From a virus: a DNA stretch of 52,986 nucleotides. Shown here piece after piece: positions 1 to 7,157 of this stretch (positions are counted from its first letter, which is position 1; each line of letters starts with the position of its first letter). The translations under genes and the position numbers were made by a program. The notes beneath the pieces were generated by a model. It saw nothing but the letters and a program-made list of their open reading frames with translations. It did no database searches and was not told where the DNA came from. Location: positions 1-52,986 of the IMG/VR virus record IMGVR_UViG_3300025112_000017; one strand, given 5' to 3'.

Positions 1-9
1 TTCGCCCTT
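1..9. repeat. 9-bp direct terminal repeat, left copy (right copy 52978-52986)
   Basis: TTCGCCCTT opens the window and closes it at 52978-52986, in the same orientation. On the minus strand it codes Lys-Gly-Glu, and the gene that ends here continues in frame at the other edge. It may be an overlap left when a circular contig was opened, or filled-in cohesive ends of a linear virion genome. Nine bases are shorter than the usual assembler overlap, and a cohesive site inside a gene far from terminase would be unusual, so neither reading is settled. Confidence 0.6.
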
Positions 10-138
10 CTCAAGCCTATCTAATTCCCTATCTGTAGCAGTGACCACAAAGGAAGAACCCTCCTCCACTGTGCTCCAACCTTTACCGTCAGATAGAACG
101 ATGATTGTATTATTACTTTTCATATTATTGCTTTTCAT
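1..138 (-). CDS. Hypothetical early protein, N-terminal part (continues at 52774-52986)
   Basis: This is the 5' part of a leftward gene that runs off the left edge of the window. The start is ATG at 138-136, with GGAGG six bases upstream; the first ten residues are a repeat (MKSNN MKSNN) made by a 15-bp direct duplication, so a second start at 123 is also possible. The frame stays open to base 1 and ends in Glu-Lys-Gly-Glu. The right end of the window begins, in the same frame, with Lys-Gly-Glu, so the two parts join into one protein of about 113 residues when the 9-bp terminal repeat is collapsed. It overlaps the end of the upstream gene by 14 bp, as expected in this operon. I do not recognise the family; the sequence has no clear motif. 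Confidence 0.7.
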   Translation of the reverse strand, partial: MKSNNMKSNNTIIVLSDGKGWSTVEEGSSFVVTATDRELDRLEKGE

Positions 139-457
139 TTTGGCCTCCTATGGCCTGTGCTTCCTTAATTAATTCATACAGTCCAACCGAAATGTCGTGC
201 TGTAACCTAGTAAACCTCCCTTCTGGTAGGGATTCATAGGGCCTATCGTCTTCCTTTACGGTGTAGAGATCGCCGGGACCCCAACAAACAGGCTTGTCTT
301 CGCAGTGAATAGATAGCCATGCTGTACACTCCGGGTCTCCTAAGTCTCCCTTGAGGTCTGTCACTGTAACAGTACACTCTTTGTAAGAGCCAAAGCCTAG
401 ACCGATGATGTGTGTAAGCCTTTTGAATGAGAAAGTTTTAGCTAAACTAAGCATCAT
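125..457 (-). CDS. Hypothetical protein, 110 residues
   Basis: Leftward early gene, joined to the gene before it by an ATGA overlap (its start codon shares bases with the upstream stop at 456-454). Two ATG codons stand in tandem at 457 and 454; the GGAGG upstream is three bases from the first and six from the second, so the second may be used, giving 109 residues. The protein is acidic, contains several Cys and Trp residues and ends in a polar helix. No known domain is recognised. The place in an unbroken leftward operon supports a real gene. Confidence 0.7.
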   Translation of the reverse strand: MMLSLAKTFSFKRLTHIIGLGFGSYKECTVTVTDLKGDLGDPECTAWLSIHCEDKPVCWGPGDLYTVKEDDRPYESLPEGRFTRLQHDISVGLYELIKEAQAIGGQNEKQ

Positions 458-1260
458 TGACCTCCAGTCTTGTATTCAAGAAGTACTTCGCCATTCTTGG
501 TTAGTGATTCGATTACTTGATGCGCTGCTTTTCGTTTGCGCTCTGCTCTCTCTGTCTTACGTTTGTAATGGTAAGTATGGTACTTAGGACCGTGGTCAAC
601 GAATCCAATGACGGGGCCTGGCTTACTAGCATCACAAAGTAAGCAGCTATTACAATTAATAGCTCCGAACGATGTAGTATTAGGACAGACAATACCCTTG
701 TGTCCAGCCTCTGTAGTGAACGGCTTGCTTGGAATCTTTATCAGGTTCTCTGGCCGCTCCATATAGTCATGAGGAAGTACGACAGTAGCTCTAAAGCCCA
801 GCCCTATAGCCTCATCGACCTCCTCTAAGGTATCGCATGACGCCATAAAGGAGCCAGCATATCTTAGGTTGTCTCTCCATTGGTGGATGTACCCCACTAC
901 AGCGAGACCCCAAGCCTTTATCATATTGATAGACTTGTCTACGTACTCCTCACGAAGGGCAGTAATCTCACCGATAGCGGTAAGCCTTGCCATCCTGGCA
1001 CCCATTGGACTCTTAAGTAAGGCGGACTCAAGACTGTAGTCTTTACCTCTTACCTTAGCTTTCATCATTGAAGCATGACCGAAGGCCACTGTTCCGAATT
1101 GAGAGTAGCACTTCTTTTCATCTAAGAGAGAACATCCAGCACAGCTTCCAAGGCTTTGCTCTCTGGTCTCTCCTACATAAAGAGTAGGGACCTCCCCTGT
1201 CTTTTCATTGTCTTTACTTACGCCCCATAGGGCAGCACTGTCAGGTAGTTTCGCAATCAT
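454..1260 (-). CDS. Cysteine-rich phage protein, 268 residues
   Basis: The start chosen is ATG at 1260, five bases after GGAGG; an upstream in-frame ATG at 1272 has no ribosome site. Two cysteine groups are visible: CAGC plus a third Cys near residues 40-51, and CP..., CNSC, LLC near the end. Such spaced cysteines could bind zinc or an iron-sulphur cluster. I have seen similar architecture in conserved phage proteins of unknown function, but I cannot name the family with confidence. The C-terminus is rich in Lys and Arg (around residues 230-250), which may contact nucleic acid. It is coupled by ATGA to the next gene. Confidence 0.75.
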   Translation of the reverse strand: MIAKLPDSAALWGVSKDNEKTGEVPTLYVGETREQSLGSCAGCSLLDEKKCYSQFGTVAFGHASMMKAKVRGKDYSLESALLKSPMGARMARLTAIGEITALREEYVDKSINMIKAWGLAVVGYIHQWRDNLRYAGSFMASCDTLEEVDEAIGLGFRATVVLPHDYMERPENLIKIPSKPFTTEAGHKGIVCPNTTSFGAINCNSCLLCDASKPGPVIGFVDHGPKYHTYHYKRKTERAERKRKAAHQVIESLTKNGEVLLEYKTGGQ

Positions 1261-1301
1261 TCCAACCTCCATTGGTATTGTTTTTGCTATTTGGTTTTAC
1301 T

Positions 1302-1466
1302 TTACTCTATGTCCAACTCTTCTAATGCATCGTTGTCCTCCTCTTCGATGTCGTGTAAACACCGGTCACACTCTTCTTCATCTATGGTAGTTACCCAAGC
1401 TCCACACTCTATACAAGTAGGTGGTTCAGGAGGGCTCTCCAGCTTCCATTCGTCGTGCTTAGTCAT
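1302..1466 (-). CDS. Small zinc-ribbon protein, 54 residues
   Basis: Start at ATG 1466, which overlaps the stop of the upstream gene by eight bases and is preceded by GGGAGG; an in-frame start at 1499 would overlap more and lacks a ribosome site. The protein has two CxxC pairs (CIEC and CDRC, about 15 residues apart), the pattern of a zinc ribbon, and a very acidic C-terminal tail. It is one of several small zinc-ribbon genes in this genome. Target unknown: it could be a protein-binding adaptor or a nucleic-acid-binding ribbon. Confidence 0.7.
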   Translation of the reverse strand: MTKHDEWKLESPPEPPTCIECGAWVTTIDEEECDRCLHDIEEEDNDALEELDIE

Positions 1467-2013
1467 TTCTAAGTGCCTCCCTTTCCTCATCAGTTTCAAT
1501 ATGATAAGGGATTTTATAAGGTTTGAGGGTGCTGTTTACGAGGGCCATCACAGTCTGTACACTGTTGTAATTCCTCCAAGCTACACAAGTATTCTCATCA
1601 CAGTACACTTCGCCTATCCAAGACCCATTAGACTTTACGAATCGAATGTGGTGTGGAAGTCTTCCTTTGTATTTTCTGCGCTTATGGTAAGCAACTACAT
1701 GCCCTCTCCACTCAGTAGCAAACTGATTACAGGGTGGGTCGGCAGCTTCAATAATAGATAAGGGGCAGTCCACTTGAACAGGACCCATCGACTCATCAAC
1801 ATCCTTATAAGACCACTCTCCTTCATGTCTTTGAAGTAAGTAAAGACAAACAAAGGAAGGTCCGCCGGGACTCTTTATTGTAAGCCAAAGGCTTCTCCCA
1901 AAGTTTTTCGTTCTCTTACATAAGACCTCTCCACCTCGGTCGGAGATACCGCCTATTATGTCCTTGACTACACTACTTCTACAGTGGCTATTGTGCGGTG
2001 TTATCCAGCCCAT
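1459..2013 (-). CDS. Hypothetical early protein, 184 residues
   Basis: First gene after the strong leftward promoter at 2068-2097. Start ATG at 2013 with GGGAGGTG just upstream. The protein has many Trp and Cys residues, a probably globular alpha/beta composition and a Glu/Arg-rich tail. No motif was recognised. Its place directly behind a repressible sigma70-like promoter suggests expression immediately after infection. It could be a host takeover protein, but nothing in the sequence shows that. Confidence 0.75.
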   Translation of the reverse strand: MGWITPHNSHCRSSVVKDIIGGISDRGGEVLCKRTKNFGRSLWLTIKSPGGPSFVCLYLLQRHEGEWSYKDVDESMGPVQVDCPLSIIEAADPPCNQFATEWRGHVVAYHKRRKYKGRLPHHIRFVKSNGSWIGEVYCDENTCVAWRNYNSVQTVMALVNSTLKPYKIPYHIETDEEREALRND

Positions 2014-2067
2014 CACTCACCTCCCTTCATCCGGTTTCCGCCTTGCTCCATTGCTCGGCTCCCCAAA

Positions 2068-2097
2068 AGTATAACCCGACGTTATCAAACCTGTCAA
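2068..2097 (-). promoter_or_regulatory. Leftward sigma70-type promoter
   Basis: Read on the minus strand: -35 TTGACA (2097-2092, perfect), 18-bp spacer, -10 TATACT (2073-2068, five of six). It drives the gene at 2013 and the leftward operon beyond. The spacer holds an inverted repeat ATAAC-N5-GTTAT (2071-2085) that overlaps the -10 box, which suggests repression by a dimeric DNA-binding protein. Confidence 0.75.
2071..2085. promoter_or_regulatory. Operator candidate, ATAAC-N5-GTTAT
   Basis: Perfect 5-5-5 inverted repeat within the spacer and -10 box of the promoter at 2068-2097. The same motif occurs at 3386-3400 and 52112-52126. The XRE-type protein encoded at 3046-3360 is the natural candidate to bind it. 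Confidence 0.65.
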
Positions 2098-2101
2098 CCC
2101 C

Positions 2102-2122
2102 GAAACTACCAAGGGTAGTTTC
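2102..2122. other. 21-bp perfect palindrome (9-bp arms, 3-base loop)
   Basis: GAAACTACC, AAG, GGTAGTTTC. It lies between the end of the gene at 2141 and the -35 box at 2097. No T-run follows on the minus strand, so it is not a standard terminator. It may be a protein site just upstream of the promoter or an mRNA end-stabilising hairpin. Confidence 0.6.
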
Positions 2123-2140
2123 CGCGCGCGTATGCGTGCG

Positions 2141-3049
2141 CTATGTGTCCATGTACGACTCGGCTTCGGAATCGGCACAGTCCTCTTCGCGCATCATCTC
2201 ACGTATCTGCATACCTGCGGCTGCCTCTAAGGGTATGTCCCTGTTCCATGCCTGGTTGAGCATGCGTGCGTACTGACCTCTGAACGTGCGTTCGATTGAG
2301 CCTGTAGTTTTCCAGTCTGTACAAAACCCCTGGTTCCACCACTGAGGTACTAACCTAGATAATAAGGACACCCCTTGCTGGTAGATACCTAAGGCTGTCT
2401 CTCTATTTATAATAGGAGACCTGTACTCTAAGAGCCCGGCCAGTTCAATAAGTTGCGCAGCATCCTTGGCATCTAAGGCTAACACTAGGGATACCATAAG
2501 CGCGTGCTTTACAGTAGGTACCGAGGGAACAAGTAAATCAAAGTCTCGCCAGGCTTCGCAGACACCCTGTGCGTAGTGCTTGGTTGTACGTGTGTACCCA
2601 AGTGCGGCTGCGTCTACGATACGTGCGTTCACAAGTGAGCGCACGAGCTTGCGGTAGCGCTTGATGGCCTGCACACACACACGCGCTTCCTCTTTTGTAG
2701 TAAGGGAATCCGCAATGCTTCTTACAATTCCATCTGCCCACGCGCGCTTGGATGCATCGGTCAGGGTTTCAGGGGACACCACCTTCACTTGTATGTTCTT
2801 ACCTGGGAACTTCCAAAGCCTACCCCTCACACCCAAGAAGAACTCCCGCCTGCCTGGTATGACACCCACCCAATAGGTCTGCATGCCTATCTGGATCAGA
2901 CCAGCAGACACTATGTCGTACCTTTTCCTCTTGGTACCACCCTGCAAATAGAAGTACCCAATGTTTGCGCCGTAGTTATTTGAATCCTCTCTACCTTGGG
3001 AGTACTTCTTCCTGCACTTAACGCTTGGCGGTGCGTTCCTGCCTTTCAT
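2141..3049 (-). CDS. Hypothetical protein, 302 residues
   Basis: Starts with an ATGA overlap on the stop of the XRE gene, so the two are co-translated. The protein is basic at the N-terminus (several Lys/Arg groups in the first 50 residues), mixed in the middle and helical with many Ala/Leu towards the end. I recognise no domain. Cotranscription with a repressor candidate makes a regulatory or immunity role possible, but this is inference from position only. Confidence 0.75.
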   Translation of the reverse strand: MKGRNAPPSVKCRKKYSQGREDSNNYGANIGYFYLQGGTKRKRYDIVSAGLIQIGMQTYWVGVIPGRREFFLGVRGRLWKFPGKNIQVKVVSPETLTDASKRAWADGIVRSIADSLTTKEEARVCVQAIKRYRKLVRSLVNARIVDAAALGYTRTTKHYAQGVCEAWRDFDLLVPSVPTVKHALMVSLVLALDAKDAAQLIELAGLLEYRSPIINRETALGIYQQGVSLLSRLVPQWWNQGFCTDWKTTGSIERTFRGQYARMLNQAWNRDIPLEAAAGMQIREMMREEDCADSEAESYMDT

Positions 3050-3360
3050 TCCAGGGTCTCGCCAGAAGGCTGCTCACATGACGGGCAATAAATATCCCCC
3101 ACGTATAGAGTGTCGCACTCTATGCACGCGCGCTCTTCCTGTTTGGGTGTTACGTCCTCAACCATAAGGCTGAGACAGTGCTGACCGTTCAGCCCGAGCA
3201 CCTCTTGCAAGAGGCACAGGTTCTTTATTGTTGGCATGGTCTTACCGGATTCCCAGGCTTGATACGCAGGTTGTGAGACGCCAACAGCCTTTGCCACCTT
3301 TCGCTGGGTCAGGTTCTTGTCTTCTCTTTTTGATGTGAGATGCTTCCCAAATACAGTCAT
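3046..3360 (-). CDS. XRE-family HTH regulator with C-terminal zinc ribbon
   Basis: Residues 18-44 form a clear helix-turn-helix of the Cro/CI (XRE) type: TQRKVAKAVGVSQ, then AYQAWESGKTMPT. A zinc ribbon follows with Cys at about 79, 82, 92 and 95. The start ATG at 3360 has AAGGAG seven bases upstream. The gene is divergent from the helicase gene, and the 61-bp gap between them holds an operator-like inverted repeat, the classical arrangement for an autoregulated phage repressor. Family knowledge: XRE proteins bind short inverted repeats as dimers. I infer that it controls both directions here and the promoters at 2068 and 52109. No integrase is seen, so a lysogeny role is not supported; an early-gene shut-off role is as likely. 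Confidence 0.85.
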   Translation of the reverse strand: MTVFGKHLTSKREDKNLTQRKVAKAVGVSQPAYQAWESGKTMPTIKNLCLLQEVLGLNGQHCLSLMVEDVTPKQEERACIECDTLYVGDIYCPSCEQPSGETLE

Positions 3361-3382
3361 TGCTTGACTCCTTGTTTCACAT

Positions 3383-3411
3383 ACGATAACTCACAGCTAT
3401 CACCCCGGCAA
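3383..3411 (-). promoter_or_regulatory. Divergent control region: leftward promoter with operator (3386-3400)
   Basis: Minus strand: -35-like TTGCCG (3411-3406), 17-bp spacer, -10-like TATCGT (3388-3383), both four of six. The operator candidate ATAAC-TCACA-GCTAT (3386-3400) lies across the spacer and -10, as at 2071. On the plus strand TTGACT (3364-3369) with GATAAC (3385-3390) is a poor rightward match (15-bp spacing) that the same operator would cover. I infer autoregulation of the XRE gene and control of the helicase operon. Confidence 0.55.
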
Positions 3412-3421
3412 GGAGGACAAC

Positions 3422-4765
3422 TTGACCGACATTGAGAGACACATCTTAGCTACCCTGCTGATGTCAGCGGGCGCAGGATTCGAGGAAGCAGAAGAGGAAC
3501 TGCAACTACAAGACTTTTGCTCTGAGCAGCACAGAGCCTTGTTCGCGTGGATAGGAAACCAAATACAGATGAAGCTAACACCAGACCTATCGGTGTTGCT
3601 TTCGGACAAGAACGTGTCTGATTCTGTGGGTGGGAAGGACTACATTCAAAGGATGATAGCGTACGCTGGCCCGCCAGCTTCTATGAGGAGTTGGGCTACC
3701 AAGCTTCATAGCGGTGCTCGCATGCGCAGGATTCAGGATGCAGCAAGCGAAATCATAGAGCTATCCAAGACCGAGGTGACAGCGGAAACTTTAGCTAAAG
3801 AGTCTGAACAGATAATGCTGAACGCCACTGCGGATAAGTATTCAGAAGGACCTCAAGGGATTGACTCTTTGGTTACAGCAAGATTAGACCAGTGGGAAAA
3901 GATTCAACGGGGTGAGCTTACTGAGTACGTCCCGTCTGGGTTCAAATCATTTGATGACCACTTCTTTGGCTGGCCCGTAGGCTACCCTGTAATCGTGGGT
4001 GGCCGCACCAAGATGGGCAAGACCATGTTCATGCTGTCCGCTGCTTTACGGGGCGCACACACGGGCGTGCCGCAAGGAATACTCTCTATTGAAATGCCCG
4101 CTTCATCCTTAATGGATAGGATTGCTGGCGTGAGCGCGGGCGTCCCCTCGTTTGCTGCTCATCGCGGTACAGAAGAAGACATGGAGAAACTGTGGGATGC
4201 TTTGAATACAGTGCGCAAGCTACCCATACAAGTAGACGAGTCCTCAAGGAGGCTGTCTTCTATTGAGTCTTCGATCAGAAGAATGGTTCGCAGGGATGGG
4301 GTGCGTGTAATCTGGCTGGACTATCTTCAACTGATCAGCGGTGTGGGCAGGGTCGATAACCCTGTTCAAAAGATTGAAGAAATCTCTGAAGGTATCCGGG
4401 CTATTGCCAAGAGTGAGGGTGTATCTATTATCAATATGATGCAGTTCAATCGAGACGGCGAGCGTGTAAAGATTGACGGTAAGCTGGGGTACCCAACAAG
4501 TACAGCGTTCCGTGGCTCAGACAGGCCACTGTTCGACAGCGCTATAGCCTTCGGGCTTTACAGGCCGTGGCATTACCAACCACCAGTAGACGCCATCACA
4601 GGGCAGCCACTACCACCTGAATCTTTGGGTGATAGGCTTCAGCCGCTGGAGCTTGTGTGTCTTGCGTGCAGGTACACCGCCCCTAAGAACCTCAAGTTTT
4701 GGGCTCGTCTATCAGTCCAACAGCTATTCGACGGTCAAGATCCAGGATTTGGCGAGACCAAATAG
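3422..4765 (+). CDS. Replicative DNA helicase, DnaB type
   Basis: Hexameric 5'-3' helicase that would unwind the phage fork. Residues 1-100 match a DnaB N-terminal domain. The RecA-like domain shows Walker A GRTKMGKT (194-201), Walker B ending VIWLDYLQL with Asp300, and a later QFNR sensor-like motif near 343. At 447 residues it is about the family's normal length. The start codon is TTG at 3422: AAGGAGG (3410-3416) stands five bases before it, and no ATG has a comparable site nearby. It is the first gene of the rightward replication block. The 3' end overlaps the convergent gene at 4692 by 74 bp. I saw no separate loader gene, so host DnaC or self-loading would be needed. Confidence 0.93.
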   Translation: MTDIERHILATLLMSAGAGFEEAEEELQLQDFCSEQHRALFAWIGNQIQMKLTPDLSVLLSDKNVSDSVGGKDYIQRMIAYAGPPASMRSWATKLHSGARMRRIQDAASEIIELSKTEVTAETLAKESEQIMLNATADKYSEGPQGIDSLVTARLDQWEKIQRGELTEYVPSGFKSFDDHFFGWPVGYPVIVGGRTKMGKTMFMLSAALRGAHTGVPQGILSIEMPASSLMDRIAGVSAGVPSFAAHRGTEEDMEKLWDALNTVRKLPIQVDESSRRLSSIESSIRRMVRRDGVRVIWLDYLQLISGVGRVDNPVQKIEEISEGIRAIAKSEGVSIINMMQFNRDGERVKIDGKLGYPTSTAFRGSDRPLFDSAIAFGLYRPWHYQPPVDAITGQPLPPESLGDRLQPLELVCLACRYTAPKNLKFWARLSVQQLFDGQDPGFGETK

Positions 4766-5279
4766 GACACCCTTCTCTTTGAGCCATCTCAATTGCGCAC
4801 TCACCCTCCCCCCGAACGTCATCAGCGGTCAGGCGGGAGGGTGTTCCGTACAGGACAACACACCCTGAGGTGTCGTCGGACTCAAGTAGGGACCACCTGG
4901 ATACCCAGAAGCCACTGAACGATATCCGGATAGGGCGACAGTTGAACACTTCCTCTCTTGCCATTGAGAAGTACCTGGCAATCAGGATGTCAGTGGTCTT
5001 CAACCAGTCCTTGCCCATCTCCTCCCGCCACGCCTTGAACTCAACCCGTATCCGAAACAACTGGTACTCAGACTGCGCCATGTACATGGTGGTGTGCTTA
5101 CGCCACAACAGGAACAGCTTGCGTATGTCGTTGTCGCGCGCGAGCACCCGCTCAAATTTGTTAGCCAGTTTCAATTGCTCAAGGTTCCACCCCGCGTGTT
5201 GTGACAGGGTCGCAGGCCACCCATTGTCACCGCGTAACGCGGGCACGACTTGGCCTTTCCACATCTTCTTTCTGTACAT
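4692..5279 (-). CDS. Hypothetical leftward gene inside the replication block, 195 residues
   Basis: The only leftward gene between 3.4 and 12.3 kb. The protein has natural composition with nine Trp, charged helices in the middle (around residues 35-100) and no membrane segment. I do not recognise it. Its 3' end overlaps the helicase gene tail to tail by 74 bp. No good ribosome site precedes ATG 5279; the frame is open further upstream, so a non-ATG start is possible. It shares the control region 5280-5333 with the rightward HTH gene, where a conserved element (5286-5308) lies. The longest competing frame on the plus strand (4870-5310) is less protein-like. Confidence 0.65.
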   Translation of the reverse strand: MYRKKMWKGQVVPALRGDNGWPATLSQHAGWNLEQLKLANKFERVLARDNDIRKLFLLWRKHTTMYMAQSEYQLFRIRVEFKAWREEMGKDWLKTTDILIARYFSMAREEVFNCRPIRISFSGFWVSRWSLLESDDTSGCVVLYGTPSRLTADDVRGEGECAIEMAQREGCPIWSRQILDLDRRIAVGLIDEPKT

Positions 5280-5284
5280 TTTTC

Positions 5285-5313
5285 TTGACAGCCTCAGGTT
5301 ATCACAATAAAAG
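5285..5313 (+). promoter_or_regulatory. Rightward promoter with conserved element
   Basis: -35 TTGACA (5285-5290, perfect), 17-bp spacer, -10-like TAAAAG (5308-5313). The segment 5286-5308 recurs at 49416-49438 with about two differences in 23 bases (common core TGACAGCCTCAG, then TTATCAC). It also contains ACAGC-N5-GTTAT, one base off the operator seen at 2071, 3386 and 52112. It lies between the divergent genes 4692-5279 and 5334-5582. Confidence 0.55.
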
Positions 5314-5333
5314 GTGGGGGAGCTTGGACAGAA

Positions 5334-5582
5334 ATGGACAAGATAAAAGTATACATGGCAGCGACCGGCGATTCGTTGGTCTCTATAGCAAGGCGGGCTG
5401 GGGTGGACCCAGCAGAGTTGAGGAGAATTTCGGCTAACAAAAGGAAGCCAGGGAAGAGAGTACGAACACGCATAGCGTTCGCTATGGGTATCACACTAAA
5501 CGAACTAGACGCAGACATGGATGTGTTTGTGTCACGAATAAGGAAGTCTAATGACTTGGAAAGAAATCGAGGCGATTCTTAA
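5334..5582 (+). CDS. Small HTH DNA-binding protein (Cro/XRE-like), 82 residues
   Basis: Residues 13-40 (LVSIARRAGVDPAELRRISA) look like the helix-turn-helix of small XRE/Cro-like proteins; family calls on such short proteins are uncertain. The start ATG 5334 follows a G-rich stretch (GGTGGGGGAG) somewhat far upstream. Its 3' end overlaps the next gene by 32 bp. With its own promoter and the conserved element upstream, it may be an autoregulated second regulator. Confidence 0.7.
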   Translation: MDKIKVYMAATGDSLVSIARRAGVDPAELRRISANKRKPGKRVRTRIAFAMGITLNELDADMDVFVSRIRKSNDLERNRGDS

Positions 5583-6414
5583 GCGCCCATTCGATGACCA
5601 CGAAATCAACTGGAAACTAAAGACTGTCACCAGTAATGGTAAGGCTTTGTTGCTTGCTTACATGGACGCTCGTGGAGTGCGGGATAGGCTTGATGAAGCG
5701 TTCGGTCCACACTGGATGACTGCTTACTGTGCGGGGCCAAGCGGCGGCGTCATGTGTACGCTGTCAGTTAAGTGGAACGGCGAATGGGTTTCTCGTTGTG
5801 GTGTTGCAGAGAACACTAACATTGAAGCTGTAAAGGGTGGCGCATCAGATGCACTCAAGCGTGCGGCTACTGCCTTTGGGGTTGGCCGTCATCTGTATGA
5901 CTTAGGCGCTACGTTTGCTACCATCCAAGACAAGGCAGACTACAGTGTAGAGAACGGTAGGTCGGTGTATTGTAAGGGTAAGGGTTATGCTGTTGCCCCA
6001 AGTATCCGGGTTGCGCAGCCTGACTTATTCAATAAGCCAGCACCCAAGAAGAAAAAGCCAGCACCCAAACCTCAAGTAAAAGCTCCTGTTGTTCCTGGTG
6101 TTCCGGCTGCTATGGAAGCCAAGACAAAGAAGACAACTGCTGATTACATCAACAAGCTAAGAAGTATTTGTAAGTCCCGTGAGCTTAGTAAGCTGGAAGC
6201 CGAAATGTTTATTGGCTTATGCACCGCCATTATGAAGGACGGGGTTGTCGATAAACAAGGGTACTCTCCTAAGGGTCTGAAGAACGCCAGCCTACAAGTA
6301 CTGCGTATCGCTGTCCGTAAAGGGATGGAGCTTGATGAGCTTGATGATGGTGGCTTTACCGACAAGCTGTGTGCGTATGAAAACATTCATAAGTCTTTAG
6401 GTCCTCAACAGTGA
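5551..6414 (+). CDS. Rad52-like single-strand annealing protein
   Basis: Residues 80-120 carry the signature of the Rad52/Rad22-like recombinase group: SRCGVAE, then GGASDALKRAATAFG, then RHLYDLG. These proteins coat single strands as rings and anneal complementary DNA without ATP. A Lys/Pro/Ala linker (about 160-190) leads to a C-terminal helical domain (200-287) that in relatives binds SSB or the nuclease partner. The Cas4/RecB-like nuclease and two SSB-like genes downstream make a two-component recombination system likely. The length of 287 is in the range seen for phage members. ATG 5551 overlaps the previous gene. Confidence 0.85.
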   Translation: MTWKEIEAILKRPFDDHEINWKLKTVTSNGKALLLAYMDARGVRDRLDEAFGPHWMTAYCAGPSGGVMCTLSVKWNGEWVSRCGVAENTNIEAVKGGASDALKRAATAFGVGRHLYDLGATFATIQDKADYSVENGRSVYCKGKGYAVAPSIRVAQPDLFNKPAPKKKKPAPKPQVKAPVVPGVPAAMEAKTKKTTADYINKLRSICKSRELSKLEAEMFIGLCTAIMKDGVVDKQGYSPKGLKNASLQVLRIAVRKGMELDELDDGGFTDKLCAYENIHKSLGPQQ

Positions 6415-6433
6415 GGGCTAACAACTCATCCCT

Positions 6434-6488
6434 GGGGTGGCGGGATTCATTACCAACCAATGGTTCTGTATCGGGCAACCGCCATCCC
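6434..6488 (+). other. Intergenic RNA stem-loop ahead of a small zinc-ribbon gene
   Basis: GGGGTGGCGG (6434-6443) can pair with CCGCCATCCC (6479-6488), giving ten pairs with one G-U. The loop holds a second small stem (ACCA 6452-6455 with TGGT 6461-6464). It lies in the only sizeable gap of this operon (6415-6502) and ends 14 bases before the next start codon. No T-run follows, so a terminator is unlikely; it may protect mRNA or control the next gene. Confidence 0.45.
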
Positions 6489-6502
6489 TACGGGGGTGCT
6501 AA

Positions 6503-6667
6503 ATGAAACTCGCCTATCAGAAGTGTGAACTGTCTGGCTGCCACAGGCGCGGAAGTGTGTTCAAGCAAAGCGACATTACTGGAAAGTATTTGGTGGTCTG
6601 TGTTGAGTGTGCCCAGAAAGGAAAGAAGAAGAAGCCTGTAGGTTCAAAGCAAGGGAGCTTGGTATGA
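6503..6667 (+). CDS. Zinc-ribbon miniprotein, 54 residues
   Basis: Reads ATG AAA CTC GCC TAT; protein MKLAYQKCELSGC..., ending in a Lys-rich tail (KGKKKKP). Cys at 8 and 13 and a CVEC pair near 33-36 suggest a treble-clef or ribbon zinc site. The next gene starts inside the stop codon (ATGA), which supports translation. The upstream CGGGGGTG is a poor ribosome site, so the RNA stem just before it may matter. Function unknown. Confidence 0.65.
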   Translation: MKLAYQKCELSGCHRRGSVFKQSDITGKYLVVCVECAQKGKKKKPVGSKQGSLV

Positions 6668-6957
6668 TGAAAAAAAGTAAATGGGTAGAGACCGAGATCG
6701 AAGTTGGAGGAGAAGTTTTCCTTATTCCCCTGCGTTGTCGGATGGAAGCAAAGAATGGGCGGTTCCGAACTCGCATTCAGATAAGGGATCTCCAGACCAA
6801 TAAATGGCACGCACGCCATACGAGTGATTGGATGCGTCTCCCTGCGATCACAAAAGTCACACGCGACTATTTAGACACCCTGGCCGAGGGGATGGCAGAT
6901 AAGCTTGTCCACGATACTGTGGCCCATAATATGCTGCACCCTGATTGGAGGGTGTGA
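6664..6957 (+). CDS. Hypothetical protein, 97 residues
   Basis: Start ATG 6664 forms an ATGA overlap with the previous stop; a second ATG follows directly. The protein begins Met-Met-Lys-Lys-Ser-Lys and has a beta-rich first half (EIEVGGEVFLIPL) followed by a basic strand and helices. It could be a small nucleic-acid-binding fold, but no family is recognised. The stop overlaps the next start by one base. Confidence 0.7.
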   Translation: MMKKSKWVETEIEVGGEVFLIPLRCRMEAKNGRFRTRIQIRDLQTNKWHARHTSDWMRLPAITKVTRDYLDTLAEGMADKLVHDTVAHNMLHPDWRV

Positions 6958-7154
6958 TGGCTAATCGTAAACCATCATTGACAAGCAAAGCAGTCGATGG
7001 ACTTAGCACCGTTCAGTATATAGCTGAAGCAAGCTTGGAGAGCTTTGTAACCGACGCTGTTAGGAACACAGAATACGAACGAAGAATTATGCGCGGCATC
7101 AAATACATACAGGAACTGACCGATTGGTATGCCATCAAGCAGAAGGGGGGGTGA
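6957..7154 (+). CDS. Hypothetical protein, 65 residues
   Basis: ATG 6957 shares a base with the previous stop (TGATG) and has GGAGG five bases upstream. The product is helical and mixed in charge, without Cys clusters or membrane segments. No family is recognised. It is likely a small accessory factor of the replication operon. Confidence 0.65.
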   Translation: MANRKPSLTSKAVDGLSTVQYIAEASLESFVTDAVRNTEYERRIMRGIKYIQELTDWYAIKQKGG

Positions 7155-7157
7155 GTG

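Noticed and set aside
4870-5310. Rightward 146-residue frame opposite the leftward gene 4692-5279
   Set aside because: Ser/Arg/Leu-rich shadow composition and no ribosome site; the leftward frame is more protein-like.
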